DNA of 64,000 nucleotides from Cesiribacteraceae bacterium YIM B00369 (lineage in GTDB: Bacteria; Bacteroidota; Bacteroidia; Cytophagales; Cyclobacteriaceae): positions 62,001 to 126,000 of the forward strand of contig JAFMYY010000007.1 of NCBI GenBank assembly GCA_017948555.1, read 5' to 3'. The position numbers and the translations under genes are program-made. Every line of letters starts with the position of its first letter. Positions within the stretch are counted from its first letter, which is position 1. The notes beneath the pieces were generated by a model. It had not been told where the DNA came from. It ran no database searches and was given only the letters and a program-made list of their open reading frames with translations. Shown piece after piece: positions 7,562-17,015 of the stretch.

Positions 7562-9277
7562 TCAGAGTTTGGTTAAGGTATCAATGTTATTCTCAGGATC
7601 TTTCCAGTCAATCTTTTTTGTTGGATCCATATCATTGATAAATTTTTCAATATTAGTATAGCCATCCCCGTTCAGGTCTTTAGCCGCATCGGAAGGGTCT
7701 TTTGGGTTTAAGCCGTACTTCTTTTCCCATTTGTCAGGCATTCCATCATTATCCGAATCTTTATATGGCTTTCCTTTATATTCGGGGTATCCACCCACCT
7801 GGCTGATATCTGTAATAATACCCTGCTTATAAGAATCAGGAGCCAGACGACGGTGTTCAAACTGATAAAAGCTTTCCGGATCCAGACCTTTTACATATTC
7901 CGGCTTTCCTGTCCGCACGGTTTTTACAATACGCTCATCTACAGGATCTCTCTTAGGAAGTGTAGCACCTGCATTTTCCAACACAAATTCGTGTGCCTTT
8001 TGGGCAGGCATAATGGTTAGATGAGGCATGGGAAATGGCCTTTTTGAACGGATATAATCAGTATAAGAACCCGCATTTTCTAATACCACCGACACATATT
8101 TATTTTTCGCTGTATCCGGCACCACTTCAACCTGAACCCCACCATCCCAGTTATTTTTAGTTACACGCTCATTTCCGTGCATAATATTACCTTCCACAAA
8201 AGCTCTGCCGAACACAAGTGTATCCAAATCGCTACGGCCCGACTCTGGTTTAAGCATCCTGTGACTGATGCTTCCTTCTTTAGGCGTAGCGGGCCCCGGC
8301 TTATAGTAGTTGTTAATAATATTGAAAGTAGCTTTATAATCACCTCCATCAGTTGTTCGGTGTGCCCAGTTAAAAACGGTATTATTTACAAAAGTAAAAA
8401 TGCCGTTCCAGCCGATCGAAGGATTTCTACCTGCATTGTTGGCCCACAGGTTGCGCATAAAGGAGCAGTTTTCTCCCCCAAGGGTACTTCCTAAGGAATG
8501 GTTATAAGTATCAAGCGCTTCGGAGAAAATACTGTTTTGAATAGTAATGTTTACAGTTGGCAGTTTTTCCGTTTTGTAGTTTGCTCCGGGTTCATACATA
8601 TGACGATAAAGTGACATATTTTCATCCAGCCCCCAGCTCGCCGAAACGTGATCGATCATGATATTACCTACCGGATTACCACCCAAAGCATCGTCGCGCC
8701 GCCCTACAAAGGTTTCTCCTCTGCGAAAGCGCATATGGCGAATCACCACATCATGCGTATCGATCCAGATGGTTTCTCCGGCCACACATACTCCATCGCC
8801 CGGAGCTGTCTGGCCGGCAATGGTTACGTAAGGAGCGCGAATAATAATTGGTGTTTTAAGTTTAATAATGCCTGCCACATTAAAAACAATCATGCGGGCA
8901 CCTCCCTGTAAACAGGCTTCACGTAAAGTACCAGGTCCGCTGTCTTCCAGGCTGGTAACTACATATACCTTGCCGCCACGGCCACCAAAGGAGTACATTC
9001 CTCCTCCTTCCGCACCCGGAAAAGCAGGAATTTCTGCCTGAGGAAGATCTGTTGGTCTGCCCGCCCAGGGAATATACGGTTTACCCTCACGAGCTTCCTT
9101 AAGGATGACCGGAAGCGCTTTTTCCCATGCCTCATCGGCCTCTTTCATAGCTGCTTCTTTAATTTCAGCCTCCTTCTTCCGGTCTTCAGAAGAAATGCCC
9201 GGGTACTGAGCCTGTGCAGTCTGAAGGGCTCCAAAAATTAATGCGAAGCTTAAAATTTTTAATAATTGTCCTTTCAT
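7562..9277 (-). CDS. Pectate lyase PL1, copy 2
   Basis: A 571-residue secreted PL1 enzyme closely related to the protein at 963-2642 over its whole length. It has a signal peptide ending QTAQAQ, a charged spacer (EDRKKEAEIKEAAMKEADE), then AFPGAEGGGMYSFGGRGGKV, the RRDDALGGNPVGNIMIDHV region and the SWGLDEN segment. The C-terminus has the same calcium-loop tail (DSDNDGMPDKWE, DLNGDGYTNIE). Differences cluster in the loops after NITIQNSIF and in a longer insertion around residues 390-420 (DTAKNKYVSVVLENAGS), which may change cleavage preference. It has no T9SS domain, so it is probably periplasmic or freely secreted. It follows CE8 in the operon, which suits demethylation followed by lysis. 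Expected reaction: calcium-dependent beta-elimination of polygalacturonate. Confidence 0.93.
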   Translation of the reverse strand: MKGQLLKILSFALIFGALQTAQAQYPGISSEDRKKEAEIKEAAMKEADEAWEKALPVILKEAREGKPYIPWAGRPTDLPQAEIPAFPGAEGGGMYSFGGRGGKVYVVTSLEDSGPGTLREACLQGGARMIVFNVAGIIKLKTPIIIRAPYVTIAGQTAPGDGVCVAGETIWIDTHDVVIRHMRFRRGETFVGRRDDALGGNPVGNIMIDHVSASWGLDENMSLYRHMYEPGANYKTEKLPTVNITIQNSIFSEALDTYNHSLGSTLGGENCSFMRNLWANNAGRNPSIGWNGIFTFVNNTVFNWAHRTTDGGDYKATFNIINNYYKPGPATPKEGSISHRMLKPESGRSDLDTLVFGRAFVEGNIMHGNERVTKNNWDGGVQVEVVPDTAKNKYVSVVLENAGSYTDYIRSKRPFPMPHLTIMPAQKAHEFVLENAGATLPKRDPVDERIVKTVRTGKPEYVKGLDPESFYQFEHRRLAPDSYKQGIITDISQVGGYPEYKGKPYKDSDNDGMPDKWEKKYGLNPKDPSDAAKDLNGDGYTNIEKFINDMDPTKKIDWKDPENNIDTLTKL

Positions 9278-9341
9278 TCTTTCTTTACTTTCTTATCCTG
9301 TGTGTTTAATATTTAAATATTTTCCTTATACAGATCCTCTG

Positions 9342-10847
9342 TTACAAAAGAATTTTCTTTACAATTTCCCCGCCATTCCTATTCACCACCTTAATAAGGT
9401 ATACCCCCTTTTGCAAACCTTCCGTGGAAACACGTTGGGTGCTTTCAACCCTTTTAACCAAAACGCCAAGGGGAGTGTATACCGATACCGCTACCTTTTC
9501 AGAGATGTTGAGTTCTCCTCCTGTAAAGAATACCTCAAAAGAGGCATTAGTTGGATCCTCAACCCCTGTAACCTGAGCAACAGCTGTAAATGATTCTGAA
9601 TAAGCACTTAAATTACCATTAGAGTTTACCGCTTTTACCCGATATGTATTCTCTGTGCCCGGCTCTGCTTCTGTATCTTCAAACAAATTTGTTTCCGAAA
9701 AACCTGCCACTGAACCATTTCGATAGATCACATATCCTTTAGCCTCCTCAACCTCCTCCCATGAAAGCTGACCGGAGCTGAAAAAAAGGTTTTCCGCTGT
9801 CTCTAAAGCATTTGTTGTTTGCCCCGGATTCCACGCCACCCCATCTTTTTCAAAGAAATATTCCAGATTATAATAGCTTTCCACCTCTTCCGCAGTGAGC
9901 TGCCTGCTCCAGCTAACTCTTTTAGAGGTTTCTACCAGCTCCCCTGTTACTTTCTTATTTTCAAATTCGGCAAAAGTGCCGTTAAGATGATTATTATCGT
10001 TCCACTCCGCCCAGCCTTCCGGCTTTACATGCTCTCCTAATGTACTGTTTATATAAACCGCAGAACCGGGAGCTCCCCATGGGCGCCCCAGGTAGTAACT
10101 GTTCGCCGGCACATCCTCATCGGCAGTGAGCAGACAGTCCAGGAAAAGCAGTCCATGGTAAAAGGGTTCGCCAGACTCAGTGGTAGAAATAAGTTTAGTA
10201 TCATTTGGAGCAGTAATATACTGGCCTCCTTTTACACTATTGATGGTGCTGTTCTCAAATAATGTAGTGGCATCGCCAAAAATAAAATCAGTAGCGCCTT
10301 CCACATAACAATCCAGATTATACTGCCTTTTTTTGTGGGCGTAATAAGTATCCTGGAAACCCAGAAATCTGCAGTTCTTAAAAACCTGCCTGTCGCCGGT
10401 GGTATGGACTGCCACGGCCTGACCCACATTTCCGGCAGTATTCTCAATCGTCAGGTTTTCCGCATAAAAGTCATCTCCTTCCACCAGAAAAGTATATGAT
10501 TGAGCAGTGCTCATTCCTGATGTTTTTCCGCTGTAGTCATCCCAGCTTATAATTACACCTTCGGTACTTTCTCCAATGAGGCTAACATTAGGCTTAGTTG
10601 CATAGAGCCATACTTTTTCGTTATACACTCCATTTTTGACAAAAATCAAGGTCCGGTCCCGGCTATTGAGCGGAACTTTATCCAGGGCCGATTGAATAGA
10701 GGAATACCTTGTTGTACCATCCTTCGCCACTACCATATCGTAAACCTGCGCTTCCAGGGGAAGCGTGAAGGAAAGGAGGAGTAGCAGTACTGCTATCTTA
10801 CCCTTTACCTTATCCATGCTATATAATGGGTATAACTTTAAACTCAT
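9342..10847 (-). CDS. Pectin methylesterase (CE8) with FnIII-like and T9SS domains
   Basis: A 501-residue CE8 pectinesterase that should remove methyl esters from homogalacturonan. The right-handed beta-helix (about 35-345) shows the full active site: Q143 in GQAVAV, Q165 and D166 in GFQDT, nucleophile D187 in GATDFIFG, and R255 in LGRPWG. After it come a fibronectin-III-like segment (about 360-430, YVIYRNGSVAGFSETNLF) and a T9SS C-terminal sorting domain (SVYTPLGVLVKRVE, GLQKGVYLIKV). The first ATG (10847) overlaps the upstream PL1 stop as ATGA, suggesting translational coupling. The ATG at 10817 (residue 11) gives a more ordinary signal peptide. Products would feed the neighbouring PL1 enzymes. 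Confidence 0.94.
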   Translation of the reverse strand: MSLKLYPLYSMDKVKGKIAVLLLLLSFTLPLEAQVYDMVVAKDGTTRYSSIQSALDKVPLNSRDRTLIFVKNGVYNEKVWLYATKPNVSLIGESTEGVIISWDDYSGKTSGMSTAQSYTFLVEGDDFYAENLTIENTAGNVGQAVAVHTTGDRQVFKNCRFLGFQDTYYAHKKRQYNLDCYVEGATDFIFGDATTLFENSTINSVKGGQYITAPNDTKLISTTESGEPFYHGLLFLDCLLTADEDVPANSYYLGRPWGAPGSAVYINSTLGEHVKPEGWAEWNDNNHLNGTFAEFENKKVTGELVETSKRVSWSRQLTAEEVESYYNLEYFFEKDGVAWNPGQTTNALETAENLFFSSGQLSWEEVEEAKGYVIYRNGSVAGFSETNLFEDTEAEPGTENTYRVKAVNSNGNLSAYSESFTAVAQVTGVEDPTNASFEVFFTGGELNISEKVAVSVYTPLGVLVKRVESTQRVSTEGLQKGVYLIKVVNRNGGEIVKKILL

Positions 10848-12559
10848 TGCTTTTGCACCTTGCGTTCGGCTGTCCTGCCATTATAAAAAGCTGCCTTTAT
10901 CACATATATACCTGTATCCAGCTTACTTAGTGATAAGTAGTTGTTTTTATCGGGTTGATTATTGGTCAATACCTTCTTCCCGGCCAGGTTATAAACTTCA
11001 ACCTTTTTAATCTTTTCATTACTGTTAAAGAAAATTTTGTCTTCTGAAGGATTGGGATATACATTGAAAAGTTTTGTATCTCCCTCACTATCCTTTACTC
11101 CTGTAGGCTCAGGCTCAGGTTCAGGCTCCGGTTCTGTTCCATGCTGGCTTTCGGTAATACTATTCAGGTAAATTTCAAGGTTAGAATATCCACTTTCAGT
11201 TATAATTTTTCCATCTTCAGGATCTTCAGGATCAAGTCCGTTCTCTGTTTCATATGCATCAGGCATTCCATCCTTATCAGTATCTGTTGGTGCAGGCAGG
11301 CTTTCCATTTCCGGCCAGCCACCCACTTCGGATGGCGAGTCGATAATTCCATTTCCTGTTACGGCTACTTCACCACGTATTTCAGCTACAATCCTGGAAT
11401 CTACCTCATCACGCTCAGGCAAAATGGCACCTGCATTTTCCAATACCAGCTCCAGAGCTTCCTGGGCAGAGTGGGTAGTAACATCTGCTACCTCAAATTC
11501 CTCGGTCTCTCTTAGATCATCAACTGTACCACCTACCCGACTCACATCTACTCCCAGCCAATTATTCTCATTCAAACCCTCAGTATCTCCTTCCATAATA
11601 TTTCCTGAAAAATACCATTGTCCGAATTGCTCTCCTTTATCAGGAAGAGATTCATAATATGGTTGAGCGAAAATCTTTTTGTCTGGTGTGGCTGGTCCCG
11701 GCTTATAATAGTTATTAACCATATTAGTATAATTTCCGCCAATTTTTTCTCCCGGATTATTCGGATCATCCACAAGTATTTCACTTTCACCCCCATATAC
11801 CGCACCTGTGCTCATCCAGTTATATATTACGTTATTGCGTATATCCACCAGGGCTACAGTATCATTAGAGCGGCTCCCGTTTATGCGGGGGGCACGGCTA
11901 TTATTGTGCGCAAGCAGGTTATGGTGATAAGAGGCATACTGGCCACCCCACTGTCCGCCATAGCTACGGGCTCCTTTTGCATGCTGGGCTTCATACAAAC
12001 CTTCGCTGATGATACACCACTGTATGGTGGAATTTACATTATCGTAAAAACCGGTATTTTCCTCTACTGACCAGCTCATGGAGCAATGGTCTACAATAAA
12101 GTTTTTTGCATTTTCAATATTGAGGGCAGATGTTTGCTCCCTTAACAAATCTCCGGGGCGGAAACGGATGTAGCGGACAATCAGGTTGTTTCCTGAAAGT
12201 TTAATGGTATTATCTTTGAAAGTTATTCCATCGCCGGGAGCTGTCTGGCCGGCTATCGTCATGTTAGACCTGCCGGATTTAAGTTCGGTCATCAATTCAA
12301 TGTTACCGGAAACCCGAAATACAATTGTAATCGGATCTTCTCCTTCGGTATTAACTGCAGCCCGGAAACTACCTGGCTCCGGTTGCCCCGTTCTGGAAAG
12401 ATCTTTAAGGTTGGTAACTTCTATTACTCTCCCTCCACGACCGCCTGTGGCATATTTGCCAAATCCTTCGGCACCTGGAAAAGCAATTTGCTGGCTCCAT
12501 ACCGGGCTACACAATAAATAAATAAAAAGAGTGGTAAAAAGAGTAACTAGCTTTTTCAT
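10844..12559 (-). CDS. Pectate lyase PL1 (divergent subtype) with calcium tail and T9SS domain
   Basis: A 571-residue PL1 enzyme of a different subgroup from the two paralogues nearby. The signal peptide ends PVWSQ and the catalytic helix begins almost at once at QIAFPGAEGFG. Family landmarks include GGRGGRVIEVTNL, TIAGQTAPGDGI, RYIRFRPGD, FIVDHCSMSWSVEEN and ISEGLYEAQHAKGARSYGG. Then come a thrombospondin-3-like loop (DTDKDGMPDAYE), an acidic EPEPEPEPEP linker and a T9SS C-terminal domain (FNVYPNPSEDKIFF, KVEVYNLAGKKVL, LDTGIYVIKAAF). It should be exported by T9SS and attached to the surface or released, making it the likely first cutter of the polymer. It is coupled by a 4-bp ATGA overlap to the downstream CE8. 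Confidence 0.93.
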   Translation of the reverse strand: MKKLVTLFTTLFIYLLCSPVWSQQIAFPGAEGFGKYATGGRGGRVIEVTNLKDLSRTGQPEPGSFRAAVNTEGEDPITIVFRVSGNIELMTELKSGRSNMTIAGQTAPGDGITFKDNTIKLSGNNLIVRYIRFRPGDLLREQTSALNIENAKNFIVDHCSMSWSVEENTGFYDNVNSTIQWCIISEGLYEAQHAKGARSYGGQWGGQYASYHHNLLAHNNSRAPRINGSRSNDTVALVDIRNNVIYNWMSTGAVYGGESEILVDDPNNPGEKIGGNYTNMVNNYYKPGPATPDKKIFAQPYYESLPDKGEQFGQWYFSGNIMEGDTEGLNENNWLGVDVSRVGGTVDDLRETEEFEVADVTTHSAQEALELVLENAGAILPERDEVDSRIVAEIRGEVAVTGNGIIDSPSEVGGWPEMESLPAPTDTDKDGMPDAYETENGLDPEDPEDGKIITESGYSNLEIYLNSITESQHGTEPEPEPEPEPTGVKDSEGDTKLFNVYPNPSEDKIFFNSNEKIKKVEVYNLAGKKVLTNNQPDKNNYLSLSKLDTGIYVIKAAFYNGRTAERKVQKQ

Positions 12560-12581
12560 ATAAAATCTGTTAGGTTTTCAT

Positions 12582-12595
12582 ACCGGATATCCGGT
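12582..12595. repeat. Perfect 14-bp palindrome ACCGGATATCCGGT
   Basis: A perfect palindrome lies between the PL1 start (12559) and the upstream gene's terminator-like hairpin. It sits 23 bp before the PL1 start codon, where it could act as an operator, an RNA hairpin or a processing site. No second exact copy was noticed in the window. Confidence 0.5.
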
Positions 12596-12605
12596 TGGAA
12601 ATTTA

Positions 12606-12635
12606 ACCCGGTGATACTTCCTGATATCACCGGGT
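12606..12635 (-). terminator. Hairpin after the tandem beta-helix gene
   Basis: An 11-bp perfect stem (ACCCGGTGATA / TATCACCGGGT) with an 8-nt loop lies 10 bp past the stop at 12646. There is no U-run after it on the minus strand, so it may be an attenuator or an mRNA-processing/stability hairpin rather than a full terminator. Confidence 0.6.
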
Positions 12636-12645
12636 ATAATTTAAA

Positions 12646-15600
12646 TTATTCCTTCATCAGTTTCAGGGTCTGTACGTCCTTACCTGATTTTATAAGAACT
12701 ACATAAAGTCCTTTCTGCAATCCGGCAAGATCAAAAGTACCTTTCCCGTTTACTATTCCTGACTTTACAACATTGCCTGTAATAGTAGTAACGCTTACTT
12801 CTACTTTTGAAGCAGCATTTACATAAATGAAATTACCTGCAGGGTTAGGATAAACCGTTGCAATTTCAATATCAGGACCGATTGCAGTAACTTCGGTAAT
12901 AGTAACCACCATTCTTCCCCTGATACCCCCTCTGAAATCGGAGGTAGCATTTACTCTTACCTGTCCGGGAGCTACACCTGTGAGCACACCATCCTCAGAA
13001 ATAGTCGCCTCACCTGTAGTATTATTATAATTATTATCCACAGTCCAGGTATATTCCGGGGTATCTGTATCGGCAGGATTCAATGTAGCAGTCATCTGCA
13101 GGGTTTCATCTACAGCCAGTTGAACATTTTCAGTTGCTCCGTCTTCTGTGCTAACGCTGATGTCAAGGAGGGGAATTTGGTTTACAATTACTATATCAAT
13201 GGATCCAACAACACCAGACCCATCATTCGCAGTTGCTGTTACAGTAACTGTACCACTTGCTTTAGCTACCAGCCTGGCTGTAGTACTTGTCGGGTTTTCT
13301 ATAGCTGCTAAGTTTTCGTCACTAACAGACCAGATAATTTCTTTATTATCAGCATTACCCGGCAGTACTGTTGCTGTCAGGTTAAGCTCACCCGCAACAG
13401 TTCTGATTTCAGTTGTTTCAACATCTTCACTATCACGTGCAACCAGTGCTATTGATTGTACTAAGGTTCGCTCACCTATTGTAATTTCTATCTGATCTGA
13501 AAATGCTCCACTGTAATTTGAGGTAGCTGTAACCAAAACCTTGCCGGCAGAGGTTGCTGTGAATAAGCCGGTTGCTGCATCGATAGTGGCTTCGCCAGTA
13601 GTTCCTGCATAATTATTCTCAACAGTCCAGGTAACAGTTTCGTCCACACCTTCGGCAAAAATGACATCTGCTCCTAACTGAACCTCATCACCTTCGACTA
13701 CAACAGCGGTAAGGTCACGAATGGTTACACCAATTTCAGGTACCCAGCGTGGATCGCCGATAGGGCCGTCATTTGTTCCATAGGTTAACAGTGGTGAAGA
13801 AAGCGGCAATAAAAAGTTAAATTCTTCGGCATTGGTAAATGCAGGATCATCGGTGTTTAATTCAGTAACGGTAACATTATTCTGTGCTTCCACAGTGGCC
13901 AGGTTATATGCACCCTCATCTCTGGTGGATGTAAAATTATAAAATGCATTATTTGTAAATACAAAATCCCCTGCCTCAGGATTAATCAAAAATGGACGCC
14001 CAAATTCAGGTCCTGCAATTGTACTAACTACGTTATTAGAGAAAGTAAAATCAATAGATCCGTCAGAGCCATCATTTAGTTGAATAAGTGCATTGTTATC
14101 GCTGGCAATATTATAAAAAGTGTTCCGGTCAACAACAATACTTTGCTGAATTGGGCTTTCAAGGTTACCATCATTATCATTTCCTACATTTTTCAAAAAT
14201 CCTCCTACACCATAAAAAGTTGAATTTGTAACACTCAGCTCATGTACAAAATTTAACATAGGATCAATAGCAAAGCCGGTAATATCATGAATAACTACAT
14301 TATTGATACTCAATGATTCGTACTGTGTACCTTTATTCTTGTATAACTGAACCACTCCACTGAAATTAAAAATTTCAGCATCTTCAATAGTAATGTTCTT
14401 GTAATTCTTAAACCCTGCCTGATCAAAGCGAAGCAAAAAAGGTGCAAAGGAAAGGTTATCGCTTTTCAGACCATTGAAGTTAATTCCCTTGATTGTTATG
14501 CTAATGGAGTCTTCTTTTGGCCTGAATCCGTTATCAAAAAATCTTACTACTGGACGTACTGAAAGTGATGGATTACCCATTATGGTAACTTCCTGAAATA
14601 AATCTATAGTACCAGCTACAATATATTCTCCACTGCTTGCCAGAACAATTGTATCACGAGGATTCCATTTACTAATGTCTTCAATAAACAATTCAAGAGA
14701 ATTGGCCTCAGCATTTGATACAAAATGTACCCTGTCACCAAATTCGAAATCCGGTCTTTCAGGGGCCCAGCGGGGAGCGCCTAAAGCACTTCCGTCTGTA
14801 CCTGCACTTACCAGTTGGGAATTCTCAGGAATGGTAAAATCTCCATTTTCAGGATCACCAAATGCAGGATCATCATTGATTATATTTTCTGTTACAACAT
14901 TAGCCTGAGCCGCAGCTACTTCGTTTAAGTTCCACTTTCCTGCATCTTTTGCCGAATTAAAACTATGAAACACGTTATTAGCAATTTCAAAATAACCAGC
15001 CGCTTCATTGATCCTGAAAGGACGGGCATTTTCAGGATCCCGTAATGTGCTTACAATATTATTCGTAAAAGCAAGTTCCACAGAACCATCGGAAGGATCA
15101 TTTACCTGTAAAAGTGCATCGGAAAAACCAGGCCCTAAAACATTGTAGAATGTATTATGGTCAACCACAATATGTTGATCGATTTTTTCAAGACGGTCCT
15201 TGTTCATGAAATAAGGGTTCTTTAAAAACCCACCAGTATTGTAGAAAGTAGAATTTGTAATCCTGGCATCAATAAGTGCATTCATACGAGGGTCGAAAAT
15301 CCAATCGGATATATCATGCCATATTACATTATTTATAATAATACTGTTATAAGTTTTTCCCTGATTGTAGTACAATTCTACTCCTGTGTTCAAACCACTG
15401 GCATGTACATCATCGAAATGAATTAATTCAGCTCCAAAGGCATTGTCATCGGTATACTGCAAAAGTGATGCCCTGTGTTCCACTTCCTCATTATTCTCGC
15501 CCACACGAGTGGTCAGGCCATCCACATCAAAGCCCTCAAAACGCATGCTTAAACCTTCCGCGGAAGGAACGAAACCGTTATCGTGGAATTTTAAAAGAGG

Positions 15601-15915
15601 ACGACTTGCGAGATCAGGATCTGCTTTAATCGTGATATCCTGATGTATAGAAATTGCACCTGCTACATCATAGGTCCCGGTACTGGCAAGAACAATTACA
15701 TCTCCCGCTGACCAGCCTTCAGTATCTTCTATGAAAGTTTCCAGGGAATTTGCGGTTTCGTTTGTGATTCTGTGCTCGGTTTGAGCGCTGACGGTCAGAT
15801 TACCGAAGGTAAGGAAACACCCCAGCAGGCAACTGCTTTTTAAAAAGTTCAGGTAAGATTTTTTCATAATAAATGAGGGGAAATAAGTTTGAAAAGGTAT
15901 AGCAGAGCCTGGCAT
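12646..15915 (-). CDS. Secreted tandem beta-helix protein (DUF4957/DUF5123-like) with Ig-like domains and T9SS tail
   Basis: The reading frame is 1089 residues, but the likely start is the ATG at 15867 (residue 17), which opens the signal peptide MKKSYLNFLKSSCLLGCF. Two related blocks follow, about residues 45-390 and 395-735. Each opens with a NxxEANSLExFIED / W..xDxIVLASxGxY motif and contains TIxxxP, VVDxNTFYN and FTNNIVST-type beta-helix rungs. This resembles the DUF4957/DUF5123 pair found near PL1 genes in Bacteroidota, although no catalytic residues are evident. Three bacterial Ig-like (BIG2-type) domains (about 740-1000) and a T9SS C-terminal domain (VYPNPAGNFIYVN, GLQKGLYVVLIKSG) follow. 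It probably binds or processes pectin at the surface. It lies between the T9SS protein and PL1 genes. Confidence 0.75.
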   Translation of the reverse strand: MPGSAIPFQTYFPSFIMKKSYLNFLKSSCLLGCFLTFGNLTVSAQTEHRITNETANSLETFIEDTEGWSAGDVIVLASTGTYDVAGAISIHQDITIKADPDLASRPLLKFHDNGFVPSAEGLSMRFEGFDVDGLTTRVGENNEEVEHRASLLQYTDDNAFGAELIHFDDVHASGLNTGVELYYNQGKTYNSIIINNVIWHDISDWIFDPRMNALIDARITNSTFYNTGGFLKNPYFMNKDRLEKIDQHIVVDHNTFYNVLGPGFSDALLQVNDPSDGSVELAFTNNIVSTLRDPENARPFRINEAAGYFEIANNVFHSFNSAKDAGKWNLNEVAAAQANVVTENIINDDPAFGDPENGDFTIPENSQLVSAGTDGSALGAPRWAPERPDFEFGDRVHFVSNAEANSLELFIEDISKWNPRDTIVLASSGEYIVAGTIDLFQEVTIMGNPSLSVRPVVRFFDNGFRPKEDSISITIKGINFNGLKSDNLSFAPFLLRFDQAGFKNYKNITIEDAEIFNFSGVVQLYKNKGTQYESLSINNVVIHDITGFAIDPMLNFVHELSVTNSTFYGVGGFLKNVGNDNDGNLESPIQQSIVVDRNTFYNIASDNNALIQLNDGSDGSIDFTFSNNVVSTIAGPEFGRPFLINPEAGDFVFTNNAFYNFTSTRDEGAYNLATVEAQNNVTVTELNTDDPAFTNAEEFNFLLPLSSPLLTYGTNDGPIGDPRWVPEIGVTIRDLTAVVVEGDEVQLGADVIFAEGVDETVTWTVENNYAGTTGEATIDAATGLFTATSAGKVLVTATSNYSGAFSDQIEITIGERTLVQSIALVARDSEDVETTEIRTVAGELNLTATVLPGNADNKEIIWSVSDENLAAIENPTSTTARLVAKASGTVTVTATANDGSGVVGSIDIVIVNQIPLLDISVSTEDGATENVQLAVDETLQMTATLNPADTDTPEYTWTVDNNYNNTTGEATISEDGVLTGVAPGQVRVNATSDFRGGIRGRMVVTITEVTAIGPDIEIATVYPNPAGNFIYVNAASKVEVSVTTITGNVVKSGIVNGKGTFDLAGLQKGLYVVLIKSGKDVQTLKLMKE

Positions 15916-15981
15916 TTGACTTTAAAGCCAAACACCATGCTTCCACTACTTACTAACTATACTAAAATGAATGCTATTGGA

Positions 15982-16929
15982 TTATTGAATCCCTATCCTT
16001 ACAGCTTTTCCTTTGGTGGACCTTACAATGTACATTCCTTTAGACGGGATGCTTACATTTTTTCCGGAACCCACAAAAGCACCTGTAATGGTATATACCG
16101 AAAGCTTATCCTGATTAGATACGAAGGTTTTGTTTTGAACTGTAAAAAATGGTGCTTCTTTAAAGTCGGCGGCAACAGAAGTGGTAGTAGCACCTTCGGA
16201 TGCCTGAAGTTCCATTCTAAAAATCTTTAATCTTTCGCCATTATTGGTGTCAGTACTTAAACCTGGAGTTGGTACAGGAAGAATTCTCAGGTGCACAGTT
16301 CCACTTCTTGAGTCTGCCACCATATTGTTAAATGCTACATTATCTCCATCAGGTTCTAACAAAATTATATTACCTCCCTGTTCTGTCAGTTCTATTACAG
16401 ATTCCCATCCGGTCTCACTATCAATTCCCCAGGTTTCACCCCCATCATTAGAAGATTGAATGGCCATAAAAATCCTGCGGTGATTACCAACGCTTAAATC
16501 TGTTCCCACATGAACTTCAAGGCTACGGATATCAGTTACTCCCGGTGTCATGATATACCCAAAAGAAGCAGAGTCGGTATAAGCATCTTTATGTTTGGTT
16601 ATTTGCACATAACCTACATTATCAACCCCTTCCGGAGGAGTCCCTTTACCAGGGCAATCCGGCATGATCATCACATTTTCATAATAAAAATTCTGCTGCT
16701 CCCCGGTTTCATTATGGTTAGCATCACCGTATTCATCATCGCAACCATTGAAGAATTTTTCCTGACCATCTACCTCCTTTGTGATCCCTGATTTATAGTA
16801 CCCTTCATCATGGACATCCATATCAGAAGGATCCAAAGTGTAAGTTACCTCTTCCTGTGCCAGGAGGTTTCCTGCCCCGAAAGTCAGGATAAGTCCTGCT
16901 GCTAACATTTTAGTAAATTTCATTTTCAT
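15982..16929 (-). CDS. Secreted protein after SusD, possible surface glycan-binding protein
   Basis: A 315-residue protein with a signal peptide (to LLAQ, about residue 24). The mature part is a beta-rich domain with no match I can name: TYTLDPSDMDVHDEGYYKSG near the start, Cys-containing loops (FNGCDDEYGDAN, MIMPDCPGKG) and MAIQSSNDGGETWG. The C-terminus (LSVYTITGAFVGSGKNVSI, SKGMYIVRSTKG) is a compact T9SS sorting domain. The gene directly follows SusD, the slot usually held by SusE/F-like surface glycan-binding proteins, and is separated from it by a stable hairpin. A glycan-binding or minor hydrolytic role is inferred from position only. Confidence 0.6.
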   Translation of the reverse strand: MKMKFTKMLAAGLILTFGAGNLLAQEEVTYTLDPSDMDVHDEGYYKSGITKEVDGQEKFFNGCDDEYGDANHNETGEQQNFYYENVMIMPDCPGKGTPPEGVDNVGYVQITKHKDAYTDSASFGYIMTPGVTDIRSLEVHVGTDLSVGNHRRIFMAIQSSNDGGETWGIDSETGWESVIELTEQGGNIILLEPDGDNVAFNNMVADSRSGTVHLRILPVPTPGLSTDTNNGERLKIFRMELQASEGATTTSVAADFKEAPFFTVQNKTFVSNQDKLSVYTITGAFVGSGKNVSIPSKGMYIVRSTKGKAVRIGIQ

Positions 16930-16979
16930 GATTCAAATGCATTTTGGGTTATAAAAAAATTATTATTTAACTCAGCTAT

Positions 16980-17009
16980 TTGAAGGAGCGACTTTCAACG
17001 CTCCTTCAA
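16980..17009 (-). terminator. Hairpin between SusD and the following gene
   Basis: A perfect 11-bp stem (TTGAAGGAGCG / CGCTCCTTCAA) with an 8-nt loop starts 6 bp after the SusD stop. It lacks a U-run directly after it on the minus strand, so it may damp read-through or stabilise the susCD message against the distal enzyme genes. Confidence 0.65.
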
Positions 17010-17015
17010 TATTGG

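Noticed and set aside
11100-11136. EPEPEPEPEP-coding short tandem repeat considered as a CRISPR-like or phase-variable tract
   Set aside because: The repeat unit is 6 bp, in frame, and encodes an acidic linker before the T9SS domain; there are no spacers.
15956-15964. ACTATACTA before the tandem beta-helix gene, similar to a half of the 18-bp operator
   Set aside because: Only 8-9 bases match in AT-rich DNA; too short to claim as an operator.
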